This document shows positions 32,165 through 40,540 of a DNA stretch of 64,000 nucleotides, one piece after another. Numbering within the stretch: position 1 is the stretch's first letter; each line of letters opens with the position of its first letter. The notes beneath the pieces were generated by a model, which had not been told where the DNA came from, searched no databases, and saw only the letters and a list, made by a program, of their open reading frames with translations. The position numbers were made by a program, and so were the translations under genes. This stretch comes from Actinoplanes sichuanensis (GTDB lineage: Bacteria > Actinomycetota > Actinomycetes > Mycobacteriales > Micromonosporaceae), in assembly GCF_033097365.1 (NCBI RefSeq), contig NZ_AP028461.1, positions 8,308,001 through 8,372,000 of the forward strand. The letters are read 5' to 3'.

Positions 32165-33088
32165 ATGGTGGTGGCGAGCGGTGTGCGGATCGGCTGGGCG
32201 GACCTACCCGGCCCGGTCCGCGGCGAGATCGAGCGGATCATCGGCGGCGGCCCGGTGGTGACGGCCCGGTCCCAGGCCGGTGGCTTCTCCCCGGGGACCG
32301 CCGACCGGGTCCGCACCGAATCCGGCCGGCCCGCGTTCGTGAAGGCGGTCACCCCCACCATCAACGTCGAATCGGCCGCGATGGCCCGGGCTGAGCTGCG
32401 GATCAGCGCCGCGATGCCGGCCGGCGCGCCGGTGCCCCGGGTCCTCGGCGGCTTCGACGACGGCGAATGGGTGGCGCTGGTCCTGGAGGACGTCGAGGGC
32501 ACGCATCCCCGTACCCCCTGGGTCGAGGACGAGATCCGCGGCGCCGCAGCCGCGTTGCGTGACCTCGCCGCAGCGCTCACGCCGTCGCCGATCCCCGGCC
32601 TGCCGCAGGCGGCCGGCCGTCTCGCGCCCGCGTTCGGCGGCTGGCCGGAGGTCGCCGCCGACCCACCGGCCGACCTCGACCCGTGGGCCGCCCGACACCT
32701 GGACCGGCTGTGCGAGGCCGCCGACCGGGCCCGGACCGCCATCTCCACCGGCGACACCGTCGTGCACACCGACCTGCGGGCCGACAACATCCTGATCCGC
32801 CCGGACGGCCGGTTCGTGTTCATCGACTGGCCGTGGGGCTGCACCGGCCCGGACTGGCTGGACGCGGTGCTGCTGGCGATCAACGTGGTGGTGCACGGCG
32901 GCGACCCCGGCCCGCTGCTGTCCGATGCCGACCCGCGGACCGCGGTCGATGTCGTCGCCGCCACCGCCGGCTATTTCCTGAACAGCGCCCGCCGCCCGGC
33001 ACCGCCGGGGCTGCCGACGATCCGGGAGTTCCAACGTTTCCAGGGTGACGCGCTGGTGCCGTGGCTGCGTGCCGCGTTCGGGGACTGA
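32165..33088 (+). CDS. APH-fold phosphotransferase
   Basis: 307 residues. The kinase-like fold shows GFSPGTADRVRTESGRPAFVKAV (nucleotide loop and lysine), the catalytic HTDLRADNILI and the metal-binding Asp in FIDWPWGCTGPDW. These are features of aminoglycoside/choline-kinase-like enzymes. Family members phosphorylate antibiotics, sugars or small alcohols; nothing here fixes the substrate. A leaderless-like CACGAT lies seven bases before ATG 32165. Confidence 0.8.
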   Translation: MVVASGVRIGWADLPGPVRGEIERIIGGGPVVTARSQAGGFSPGTADRVRTESGRPAFVKAVTPTINVESAAMARAELRISAAMPAGAPVPRVLGGFDDGEWVALVLEDVEGTHPRTPWVEDEIRGAAAALRDLAAALTPSPIPGLPQAAGRLAPAFGGWPEVAADPPADLDPWAARHLDRLCEAADRARTAISTGDTVVHTDLRADNILIRPDGRFVFIDWPWGCTGPDWLDAVLLAINVVVHGGDPGPLLSDADPRTAVDVVAATAGYFLNSARRPAPPGLPTIREFQRFQGDALVPWLRAAFGD

Positions 33089-33135
33089 CCGGCCGTAATC
33101 ACCGAAACGGGGCTGAACCACACCCGCTGCCGACT

Positions 33136-33148
33136 CGTAACAGTTACG
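33136..33148. promoter_or_regulatory. Palindrome upstream of serA
   Basis: CGTAAC-A-GTTACG is a perfect 13-base palindrome with a central A. A TTGACC hexamer, a possible -35, starts four bases later. The location, ~130 bases before serA, suits an operator but no regulator can be named. Confidence 0.4.
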
Positions 33149-33280
33149 GGGTTGACCGGTAGATGGGACCTCAAGCACACCGCACCGGGCCCGGCACGCC
33201 GGGAGACTAGGCTTGACGCCCGTGAACTGGGCTTCGGCGTGGCGGCCCGGGCGCCCAACCGAATCATGGAACGGAAAACG

Positions 33281-34495
33281 ATGACCGAGCAGCCCAAGGT
33301 GCGAGTCCTGCTTCTGGAGAGCATCCACCCCGACGCGGTTTCCCGCCTCGAGGAGGACGGCTTCCAGGTCGAGTCCCTGCGCAACGCCCTCGACGAGGTC
33401 GAGCTGATCGAGCGCATCTCCGGAGTCAATCTGCTCGGCATCCGGTCCAAGACGCAGGTGACGGCGAAGGTGCTGGAGGCGGCCGACAAGCTCGTCGGCA
33501 TCGGCGCGTTCTGCATCGGCACCGACCAGATCGACCTGGCCGCCGCGTCGGCCGGTGGTGTCGCGGTGTTCAACGCCCCGTTCTCGAACACCCGCTCGGT
33601 GGTCGAGCTGGCGATCGCCGAGATCATCGCGCTGACCCGCCGCCTCACCGAGAAGAACGCGCTGATGCACGCCGGCGTGTGGGACAAGTCGGCCGACGGC
33701 GCCCACGAGATCCGCGGCCGTCGTCTCGGCATCATCGGCTACGGCAACATCGGCACCCAGCTGTCGGTCCTGGCGGAGAACCTGGGCATGTCAGTGTCGT
33801 TCTACGACACCTCGGACAAGCTGGCGCTGAGCAACGCGCACCGCTGCGCCAGCCTCGACGAGCTGCTGGAGTCCAGTGACATCGTCACCATGCACGTCGA
33901 CGGCCGTCCCGGTAACGCCGGTTTCTTCGGCGCCGAGCAGTTCGCCAAGATGCGGCCCGGAAGCCTGTTCCTGAACCTGTCGCGGGGCATCGTCGTCGAC
34001 CACCTGGCGCTGCGTGACGCGTTGAAGAGCGGCCGCCTGGCCGGTGCCGCGGTCGACGTGTTCCCGGCCGAGCCGAAGGGCCGCGGCGACGAGTTCCTGT
34101 CCGAGCTGCGCGGCCTGCCGAACGTGATCCTCACCCCGCACATCGGCGGTTCGACCGAGGAGGCGCAGTCCGACATCGGCGGCTTCGTGGCGAACAAGCT
34201 GGCCAAGTTCGTGACCGAGGGCAACACCTCGCTGAGCGTGAACCTGCCCGGCGTCACCCTGCCCGAGCTGCCCGGCATGCACCGCATCGTGCACATGCAC
34301 AAGAACACCCCGGGTGTGTTGGCACAGGTCAACCGGATCCTCGCCGAGCACAACGTCAACGTCGAGGGCCAGATGCTGAGCACCCGCGGGGAGTACGGCT
34401 ACCTGATCACCGACATCGCCCGCGGCTACCCCGACGAGGTGCTGGACCAGCTCCGTGACATGGAGCAGACCGTCCGGCTGCGTGTGCTGAACTGA
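33281..34495 (+). CDS. serA: D-3-phosphoglycerate dehydrogenase (short ACT form)
   Basis: 404 residues, the E. coli-like type 2 length rather than the longer type 1 form common in actinobacteria. It oxidises 3-phosphoglycerate to start serine synthesis. Substrate domains flank the NAD fold GIIGYGNIGTQLSVLAENLGM; catalytic residues are in the Arg of LFLNLSRGIVVD, the Glu of DVFPAEP and the His of LTPHIGGST. A C-terminal ACT domain begins near MHRIVHMHKNTPGVLAQVN, expected to bind serine. ATG 33281 is chosen for its GGAACGGAAAA upstream; the family begins just before KVRVLLLE. Confidence 0.93.
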   Translation: MTEQPKVRVLLLESIHPDAVSRLEEDGFQVESLRNALDEVELIERISGVNLLGIRSKTQVTAKVLEAADKLVGIGAFCIGTDQIDLAAASAGGVAVFNAPFSNTRSVVELAIAEIIALTRRLTEKNALMHAGVWDKSADGAHEIRGRRLGIIGYGNIGTQLSVLAENLGMSVSFYDTSDKLALSNAHRCASLDELLESSDIVTMHVDGRPGNAGFFGAEQFAKMRPGSLFLNLSRGIVVDHLALRDALKSGRLAGAAVDVFPAEPKGRGDEFLSELRGLPNVILTPHIGGSTEEAQSDIGGFVANKLAKFVTEGNTSLSVNLPGVTLPELPGMHRIVHMHKNTPGVLAQVNRILAEHNVNVEGQMLSTRGEYGYLITDIARGYPDEVLDQLRDMEQTVRLRVLN

Positions 34496-34509
34496 GTTCC
34501 GGCGGCCGG

Positions 34510-34538
34510 GACCACCTGACCGGGCAGGTCAGGTGGTC
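34510..34538. terminator. Bidirectional terminator hairpin between serA and the convergent gene
   Basis: GACCACCTGACC and GGTCAGGTGGTC are a perfect 12-bp inverted repeat with a five-base loop. It starts 15 bases after the serA stop and includes the stop codon of the minus-strand gene. Confidence 0.75.
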
Positions 34539-36193
34539 TCGACCGTCAGCAGCGTGACCGGGGCGACCGCGTCGACGTCGTACCTGTTGCCGGTGGTCCA
34601 GTCTTTCGGGGTCAGAGTCGAGCCGGGCGCCACGTCCCGCAGGGTCCGCGAACCGGCCGTGACCGTGCCGGCGCCGCCGCCGACCTTTATCCGCACCGGG
34701 CTGCCGGTGGGCGCCCGCAGGACCAGTTCCTCCACCCCGCCGGTGATCTTCATGGGCACCGTGCCGGCCGCCTCGGCGAGGGTCACCTCGGCCCGCCGGG
34801 TGCCACCGACGATCTCGATGCCACGGACCCGGCCGGCGCTCAAGTCGACGATCCGCTCGGCCGAGTAGCCGGAGAAACGGATGGTCCACCGCACCTTCGC
34901 GGCCAGGACCACCTCCACCTCACCGCCGACACCGGCGTCGTCGCGGGTCACGTCGACCCGGAGTCGGTCGTCGCGCATCTCCGCGCTGGGTTTGATGCCG
35001 GCGCCCTCCGGCGAACTGATCTGGTAGAGGTCGTCGCCCAGGTCGGCGATCCGCAGCTGCACCCGGTCGGTGGCGGCGAGCATCTCGAACGTGGCGATCG
35101 TCCGATCCTCCAGTGGCCCGCTGACGACCCGCTGATCCCCACCGCCCCCACCGATGAGGTCGGCGATCTGGTTGTCGTCGCCCGAGTAGTAGACGACCCC
35201 GGTGAGCGCGACCACGGCCAGCGCGACGACGCCGAGCACCGCCATGCCGGCGGTGACGAGTCGGGACTGCCGGCGCGGCGGCCGCGTCCCGGGCGGTGTC
35301 ATCCCCGGCGTCGAAGCCCCGGGTGGTCCGGAGATCGGCCCGTTGGACAGGGTGGCCACCGGCCCGGACGGTGTGCCGCCGCCCGGCAGGGTGTCGGACC
35401 ACATGACCGGCTCGTCGCGACGGTCCCAGCCACCGGAGGCACCGGTTCCGGCGCCCGCCCAGCCGCCCGACGAGGACGAGCCCGCCGCGAACGAATCCGG
35501 CCATGGTGTGCTCGACGCGGCGTCGGCCGGCAGCGACCCGATCCCGACGCTGAACGGGTCGGGATCACTGCTCCACGACGGCGTGTCGGTGCCGTTGCCG
35601 CCTGTGCGGACGATCGGCAGATCCTCTGAAGAGGAGGACGACGCCCCCGAGTCCCATCCGGACCGGCCACGTCGCGGCAGATCGTCACCGGCCGCCCGGA
35701 ACCCACCCGTCGACGGCTCGTCGGAGACCTTCCGCAGACCACCGGTGTCATCCGAGACACGACGCAAACCGCCGGTGTCGTCCGAGACCCGACGCAGACC
35801 GCCGGTGTCGTCCGAGACCCGACGCAGACCCCCCGTGTCGTCGATGCCGCGGCCGCGCCCCACACGCGCCCCGCCGATCGGCCCGTCACTGAATCCGAAG
35901 GAGACCCGTCCCGGCCCACCGGGCGACGCCGGCCCGAACTCCGGAGCGGACGTGTCGCCCCCCGAAACCCGGGGCGACGGAACAGCCGGTGAGCCCGGCG
36001 ACGGAACAGCCGGTGAGCCCGGAGCGGCTACCGGTGACGAGATCGACCCTGACTCGGATGGTTTCGGATCGCCGAACCAGCCGAGCGGCTTGTCCCCACT
36101 GTCGGCGTCCGGCTCCCGAGCCGGCTGCCGCCGTCTGAGCGGCAAGGCCGAGCTCTCCTCCCCCGGCACTCCGGCCGGAGCGGTACGGTCCAC
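34529..36193 (-). CDS. Membrane protein with repetitive cytoplasmic N-terminus and beta-rich outer domain
   Basis: 554 residues, not recognised as a whole. Residues 1-310 are disordered, Pro/Gly/Ser-rich, with a 10-residue unit DDTGGLRRVS in four or five near-perfect tandem copies (~115-165). One membrane helix follows (LVTAGMAVLGVVALAVVALTGVVYY, ~315-340). The last ~210 residues are extracytoplasmic beta-strands (TVPMKITGGVEELVLRAPTG, VRIKVGGGAGTVTAG) resembling DUF4097-like beta-helical adhesin folds. GTG 36193 has GGGAGG upstream. The repeat units contain serine/arginine and could be phosphorylation targets; that is speculation. Confidence 0.7.
   Translation of the reverse strand: MDRTAPAGVPGEESSALPLRRRQPAREPDADSGDKPLGWFGDPKPSESGSISSPVAAPGSPAVPSPGSPAVPSPRVSGGDTSAPEFGPASPGGPGRVSFGFSDGPIGGARVGRGRGIDDTGGLRRVSDDTGGLRRVSDDTGGLRRVSDDTGGLRKVSDEPSTGGFRAAGDDLPRRGRSGWDSGASSSSSEDLPIVRTGGNGTDTPSWSSDPDPFSVGIGSLPADAASSTPWPDSFAAGSSSSGGWAGAGTGASGGWDRRDEPVMWSDTLPGGGTPSGPVATLSNGPISGPPGASTPGMTPPGTRPPRRQSRLVTAGMAVLGVVALAVVALTGVVYYSGDDNQIADLIGGGGGDQRVVSGPLEDRTIATFEMLAATDRVQLRIADLGDDLYQISSPEGAGIKPSAEMRDDRLRVDVTRDDAGVGGEVEVVLAAKVRWTIRFSGYSAERIVDLSAGRVRGIEIVGGTRRAEVTLAEAAGTVPMKITGGVEELVLRAPTGSPVRIKVGGGAGTVTAGSRTLRDVAPGSTLTPKDWTTGNRYDVDAVAPVTLLTVETT
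35725..35835 (-). repeat. 30-bp tandem repeats encoding DDTGGLRRVS
   Basis: Three nearly identical 30-bp units plus flanking variants lie in phase with the reading frame. Differences are mostly third-base changes. Confidence 0.8.
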
Positions 36194-36277
36194 GATTCCT
36201 CCCTGCGCAGCGCACCCACGATGTCCCCCGCAGGAAGTACGTAAGGAACCGCTCTTCCGGATGAGTGACAGGAATGT

Positions 36278-36952
36278 TTACCGTGGGTCAGGTCGAACCA
36301 GTCCCCGCCGGGTGGCGATCGCGACCGCCTCGAGCTGACTGTGCGCCCCCAGTTTGGCGAGCACCGCCTTCTGATAGCCGCGGCACGTGTGCACGCTGAT
36401 ACCCAGCCGGCGGGCCACCGCGCGAGCGTCCAGACCGGCCGCCATCAGCTGCAGTACCTCGTCCTCGCGCTGGGTGAGACCACCCGCGGTGAGCCCGTTG
36501 CCGCGCTGTCCGGCCACCGCCGGGGTGGTGCTGCGCAGCAGGCGGGCGAGGATGTCGGTGGAGACGGTCATGCTGCCGCGGTGGGCGGTGCGCAATGCAT
36601 TCAGTACGTCACCGAGCGCACCGTTCTTGGAGAGGAACCCGGCCGCACCGGCGGTGGTGGCCCGCCGAACGAGGGTTTGATCTTCGCTGGCAGTGAGGAT
36701 CACCACACGTGAGGCGGGCTGTCTAACCCGAATGAGTTCGGCGATGGCGATGCCGTCGGCATCGGACAGTTCCGGGTCCATCACGATCACATCGGGCAGC
36801 AGTTCGGCCGCGAGCCGTAGCGCCTCCGCCCCGGTGCGCGCGTGCCCGACCCACTGAAGGTCGGCCTGACCTGCAAGAGCGTGCCCCAGAAGCTCGGCGA
36901 AGGTCTGGTGACCGTCGACGACGAGCACAGTGATCGTGTCGCCGCTGTCCAT
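36278..36952 (-). CDS. LuxR-family response regulator with altered acidic pocket
   Basis: 224 residues. The receiver domain has phosphoacceptor D59 in VIVMDPEL, T87 and K109 in GFLSKNG. The usual Asp-Asp pair that holds Mg2+ reads D13-G14 (VVDGHQTF), so phosphorylation may be weak or absent. The C-terminal HTH has LTQREDEVLQLMAAGLDARAVARRLGISVHTCRGY. No kinase gene is adjacent. ATG 36952 has AGGAAGG upstream. Confidence 0.88.
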   Translation of the reverse strand: MDSGDTITVLVVDGHQTFAELLGHALAGQADLQWVGHARTGAEALRLAAELLPDVIVMDPELSDADGIAIAELIRVRQPASRVVILTASEDQTLVRRATTAGAAGFLSKNGALGDVLNALRTAHRGSMTVSTDILARLLRSTTPAVAGQRGNGLTAGGLTQREDEVLQLMAAGLDARAVARRLGISVHTCRGYQKAVLAKLGAHSQLEAVAIATRRGLVRPDPR

Positions 36953-37159
36953 ACGTCACCTTCCTCGATGTGCCCCCGACGGGCTCCGCGCAGTCTAAGG
37001 ATTACCCGACGGACTGCCTTCCCTACCAACAGGCTGCCCACCCGTACGCCCGACGGCCGGATGCCTCCGAGCGGACCCGATGATGCGTCTTTCGGTCAAC
37101 CCCACCCCCTCGCTTTGGGGCTTGCCGCTGGTACACCTGAAACAGCAGAGTTCTGGATC

Positions 37160-37645
37160 ATGCACGACATCCAGCTCTTCGGCGTTCTCGAGGTCCGCAC
37201 CCGAGGCATCCGCCTTACCGGGGAAGACTTCGGCGGCGCCCGGCCGCGTCACCTCCTCGCCCTACTGGCGTTGCGGGGTGAGTGGTCGCTTGTGGAGCTG
37301 GCCGACACGCTCGGTGTCTCCCCGACGACACTGAAGGACGATCTGGGCATCCTGCGGGACCGCCTGGAGCCCGGCGTCGGTCACCGGGAGTCGGTGATCA
37401 CGTCCCGCCGGGGCCGGGTCGGCCTGGCCCGCGACCGGGTGCACGTGGACACCGCGACGTTCGACCAGTTGGTGGCGCTGGCCGCCGAGCGCCCGCCGGC
37501 CCGTGCGGCCCGCCCTCTGGCCGCCGCCGCCTTCCTCGCGTCGCGTCCGCTGCTGGAGGACGAGGACGCCCCGTGGGCCGCCGAGGCCCGCGCCGAGTAC
37601 CGGACGAAACTGATCATGGCGGGCGAGCCGCAGCCGATCGGCTAG
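37160..37645 (+). CDS. Short SARP/OmpR-like winged-helix regulator
   Basis: 161 residues. It begins like the DNA-binding domain of SARP/AfsR regulators: IQLFGVLEVRTRGI, GARPRHLLALLALRGEWSLVELADTL, then LKDDLGILRDRL and VITSRRGRVGL. Only ~60 residues follow, holding the first helices of a bacterial transcriptional activation domain (HVDTATFDQLVALAAERPPARAAR). Full SARPs are ~270 residues or more. It is therefore a minimal or truncated member. It is divergent from the LuxR response regulator and could be controlled with it. Confidence 0.72.
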   Translation: MHDIQLFGVLEVRTRGIRLTGEDFGGARPRHLLALLALRGEWSLVELADTLGVSPTTLKDDLGILRDRLEPGVGHRESVITSRRGRVGLARDRVHVDTATFDQLVALAAERPPARAARPLAAAAFLASRPLLEDEDAPWAAEARAEYRTKLIMAGEPQPIG

Positions 37646-37663
37646 TTCCAGGACAATCACCGG

Positions 37664-38269
37664 GTGCTGCCCACCACCCTGTCGCCGGTGCCATTGGCCC
37701 CGGAGCTCTCGCTCTATCTCGTCACCCAACCGGTCGGGCTGTTCGACCTGACCGGCGGCGAGTTCCGCAGTGACCGGCCGCCGCCGTTCTGGGCGTTCGC
37801 CTGGGCGGGCGGTCAGGCACTCGCTCGTTTTCTGCTGGATCACCCGTCCGAGGTCGCCGGGCGCCGTGTGCTGGACGTGGCCACCGGCTCCGGGGTGGCC
37901 GCGATCGCCGCCGCCTACGCCGGGGCCGCCGCGGTGGCCTGTACCGACATCGACCCGGCCGCGGTCGAGGCGGCGCACCGCAACGCGTCGGCCAACGGCC
38001 TGTCCCTCGTGGGCCGGCTCGACGATCCCCAGGTGCTGCTGGCCGGGGACGTCTTCTACAGCCCGGTGGTCGCCCCGAAGATGGTCGCCCAGTTGCGCGC
38101 CGCCCGGAAGGCGGGCGCCGAGGTGCTGGTCGGCGACCCGGGACGGGGTTTCTTCCCGGAGCGTCTCTTCGATCTGGTCACCGAGTACGTCGTACCGGTC
38201 CCCCGCACGCTGGAGGAGACCGAGACGCTCACCACAGGCATCTGGCGTATGCGTTCATCACGCAACTAG
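37664..38269 (+). CDS. Class I SAM-dependent methyltransferase (protein-lysine methyltransferase-like)
   Basis: 201 residues. SAM motif I is VLDVATGSGVAAIAAAYAG and motif post-I is CTDIDPAAVEAAHRNASANG. The FWAFAWAGGQALARFL ahead of it matches ETFB-lysine methyltransferase-like (METTL20/Nnt1) proteins. The DVFY motif replaces the catalytic NPPY-type motif, as usual in that branch. GTG start. It is separated by 18 bases from the SARP-like gene, so cotranscription is likely. Confidence 0.82.
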   Translation: MLPTTLSPVPLAPELSLYLVTQPVGLFDLTGGEFRSDRPPPFWAFAWAGGQALARFLLDHPSEVAGRRVLDVATGSGVAAIAAAYAGAAAVACTDIDPAAVEAAHRNASANGLSLVGRLDDPQVLLAGDVFYSPVVAPKMVAQLRAARKAGAEVLVGDPGRGFFPERLFDLVTEYVVPVPRTLEETETLTTGIWRMRSSRN

Positions 38270-38278
38270 TTGTAAGCT
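38263..38278 (+). promoter_or_regulatory. MarR operator and -10 element
   Basis: CAACTAGTTG (38263-38272) is a perfect palindrome that contains the methyltransferase stop codon. TAAGCT, a TANNNT -10, follows directly (38273-38278). A MarR dimer bound to the palindrome would cover this promoter, giving autoregulation of the MarR and pump genes. CGGAGG lies before the GTG at 38311, so this transcript has a leader. Confidence 0.6.
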
Positions 38279-38310
38279 ACACGCATATCTCGATCCGGAG
38301 GACCACGCCC

Positions 38311-38784
38311 GTGCACGAACACGAATCCACCCGGCTGGCCGACGAAATCACGCGGTTGGTCCGGATGGGCGCGCGATTCCGGGGCATGCTCAAGACGGGA
38401 GATCTCGGCGCCGAGTTCTCCGCGCTGATGTTGCTGCCACCGTTGCGCGCGATGGGGCCGATGCGGGTGACCGATCTGGCCGAGGTGAAGGGGGCCGATC
38501 CGTCGACGGTCAGCCGCCAGGCCGCCCAGCTCGTCAAGGCCGGTCTGGCCCGCCGTGAGGCGGATCCGGCCGACGGCCGCGCGTCACGTCTGGCCGTGAC
38601 CGAGGCCGGGGTGGCCGCCTGCGAGCGGGTGCGCCAGGCCCGGGTGGACATGCTGACCCAGGTCCTGACCGACTGGCCCGCCGACCGGGTCGCCGCCTTC
38701 ACGGATCTTTTCGAAGAGTTCAACAACGCGGTCGAGGCGCACCTGCGCTCCGACCCGGCATCACCCCCACGGGAGACTGCGTGA
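38311..38784 (+). CDS. MarR-family transcriptional regulator
   Basis: 157 residues. The winged helix spans LLPPLRAMGPMRVTDLAEVKGADPSTVSRQAAQLVKAGLARREADPADGRASR in shorter form, with the basic wing at DPADGRASRLAVTEAG. The N- and C-terminal helices form the dimer. MarR regulators sense small molecules and usually repress the neighbouring pump. The pump starts 29 bases after its stop, and the palindrome upstream is a likely self-operator. Confidence 0.92.
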   Translation: MHEHESTRLADEITRLVRMGARFRGMLKTGDLGAEFSALMLLPPLRAMGPMRVTDLAEVKGADPSTVSRQAAQLVKAGLARREADPADGRASRLAVTEAGVAACERVRQARVDMLTQVLTDWPADRVAAFTDLFEEFNNAVEAHLRSDPASPPRETA

Positions 38785-38812
38785 GCCACCCAGCCCATCG
38801 GCGTCGGCGCCG

Positions 38813-40531
38813 GTGGAATTCACCCACCGCCAGATCCTGACGATCCTCGGCGGCCTGATGATGGGCATGTTCCTCGCCGCGCTGGATCAGACGATCATGG
38901 CCACCGCGACCCGGACCATCGCCGACGACCTGCAGGGCTTCGACCTGCAGGCCTGGGCCACCACGGCCTTCCTGATCACCTCGACGATCTCCACGCCGCT
39001 GTACGGCAAGTTGTCCGACATCTACGGCCGGCGCCCGTTCTTCCTCCTCGCCATCGGCATCTTCATCGTCGGATCGTTCCTCTGCGGCCTCTCCGACAAC
39101 ATGTGGCAGCTGGCCGCGTTCCGGGCCATCCAGGGCCTCGGTGCCGGCGGCCTGATGTCGCTCGCCCTGGCGATCATCGGCGACATCGTCCCGCCCCGTG
39201 AGCGCGCCAAGTACCAGGGTTTCTTCCTGGCCGTCTTCGGCACCGCGAGTGTCCTCGGCCCGATCCTGGGCGGCTTCTTCGCCGGCGCCGACACGATCCT
39301 CGGCACCGACGGCTGGCGCTGGGTGTTCTACCTCAACGTGCCGATCGGCCTGGCCGCGATGGCCGTGGTCGCCCGGGTGCTGCACCTGCCGCACCACCGG
39401 GTCGACCACCGCATCGACTGGCCCGGCGCGCTCACCCTGATCCTGGCCCTGGTGCCGCTGCTGACCGTGGCCGAGCAGGGCCGCGAGTGGGGCTGGGACT
39501 CCGGCCGTTCGATCGCCTGCTTCGTGGTCGGCGCCCTCGGCCTGATCGGCTTCATCCTGGCCGAGCGCGCCTACAAGGACGAGGCGCTGCTGCCGCTGGC
39601 CCTGCTCGGCAAACGCACCGTCGCCGTCGGCGTCACCGCCAGCACCATCCTCGGCATGGCGATGTTCGGCGGCCTGATGACCGTCCCGCTGTATCTGCAG
39701 ATCGTGAAGGGCTCCTCGGCCACCCTGGCCGGCCTGCAGATGATCCCGTTCGTGGTCGGCATCATGGCCGGCTCGATCATCTCCGGCCAGCTGATCTCCC
39801 GCACCGGCCGCTACCGGATCTTCCCGATCGTCGGCAGCGTCTTCATGGTGGCCGCGCTCTACCTGTTCTCGCTGATCGGCGCGGACACCCCGTTGTGGCG
39901 GGTGATGCTGGTGATGGTGCTGATGGGCCTCGGTCTGGGCAGCAACATGCAGCCGATGATCACCGCCGTGCAGAACGCGGTGTCGCCTCGGGAGATCGGC
40001 ACCGCCACCGGCGCGGTCACGTTCTTCCGCTCGATGGGCGGCACGCTCGGCACCGCGGTCTTCCTGTCGGTGCTGTTCAACGTGCTGCCCGGCAACATCC
40101 AGGACGCGTACGCCGAGGCGCAGCCGACTCCGGCGTTCCAGCAGGCGATCGCGGCCGACCCGTCGCAGGCGGAGACCCTGAAGGTCGCGATGAGCGGCGC
40201 AGGCCTCAGCGACACGTCGTTCCTCAGCAAGCTGGCCGACCCGATCTCGCACCCGTTCAAGGTCGGTTTCGCCGACAGCGTGCACGTGGTCTACCTGATC
40301 GCGTTCTTCGTGATGATCCTCGGCCTGATCGTGGTCTTCTTCCTGCCCGAGCTTCCGCTCTCGCAGCGCTCGGCCCAGCAGGCCCGAGCCGAGGAGGCGG
40401 CGGTCAAGGCAGGCGACGCGGAGGCGGCGGTCAAGGCAGGCGGCGCGGAGGCGGCGGTGAAGACGGGCGGCGCGGATCTTCCGACCGAGCCCCCGGTGCC
40501 GTCGGGCAACCCTCCCAGGAACGCGCAGTAG
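38813..40531 (+). CDS. DHA2-family drug efflux MFS transporter
   Basis: 572 residues with 14 membrane helices expected. It has MFLAALDQTIMATA (the D-x-T motif of helix 1), the loop motif GKLSDIYGRRPFF, and FFLAVFGTASVLGPILGGFF, the drug:H+ antiporter motif C. These mark EmrB/QacA-type proton antiporters. The C-terminal tail carries three tandem AEAAVKAGGA-like units before a Pro-rich end, absent in typical relatives. GTG 38813 is the only start available after the MarR stop. Controlled with MarR. Confidence 0.93.
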   Translation: MEFTHRQILTILGGLMMGMFLAALDQTIMATATRTIADDLQGFDLQAWATTAFLITSTISTPLYGKLSDIYGRRPFFLLAIGIFIVGSFLCGLSDNMWQLAAFRAIQGLGAGGLMSLALAIIGDIVPPRERAKYQGFFLAVFGTASVLGPILGGFFAGADTILGTDGWRWVFYLNVPIGLAAMAVVARVLHLPHHRVDHRIDWPGALTLILALVPLLTVAEQGREWGWDSGRSIACFVVGALGLIGFILAERAYKDEALLPLALLGKRTVAVGVTASTILGMAMFGGLMTVPLYLQIVKGSSATLAGLQMIPFVVGIMAGSIISGQLISRTGRYRIFPIVGSVFMVAALYLFSLIGADTPLWRVMLVMVLMGLGLGSNMQPMITAVQNAVSPREIGTATGAVTFFRSMGGTLGTAVFLSVLFNVLPGNIQDAYAEAQPTPAFQQAIAADPSQAETLKVAMSGAGLSDTSFLSKLADPISHPFKVGFADSVHVVYLIAFFVMILGLIVVFFLPELPLSQRSAQQARAEEAAVKAGDAEAAVKAGGAEAAVKTGGADLPTEPPVPSGNPPRNAQ

Positions 40532-40534
40532 CGT
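40529..40534 (+). promoter_or_regulatory. -10 element TAGCGT, leaderless start
   Basis: TAGCGT, six bases, ATG 40541. The first three bases are the stop codon of the efflux pump, so the promoter is embedded in the gene end. Confidence 0.55.
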
Positions 40535-40540
40535 GACCGC

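Noticed and set aside
31204..32964. 586-codon minus-strand frame covering transporter and phosphotransferase
   Set aside because: Only the part from ATG 32040 has membrane helices of a DMT protein; upstream codons are antisense to the phosphotransferase.
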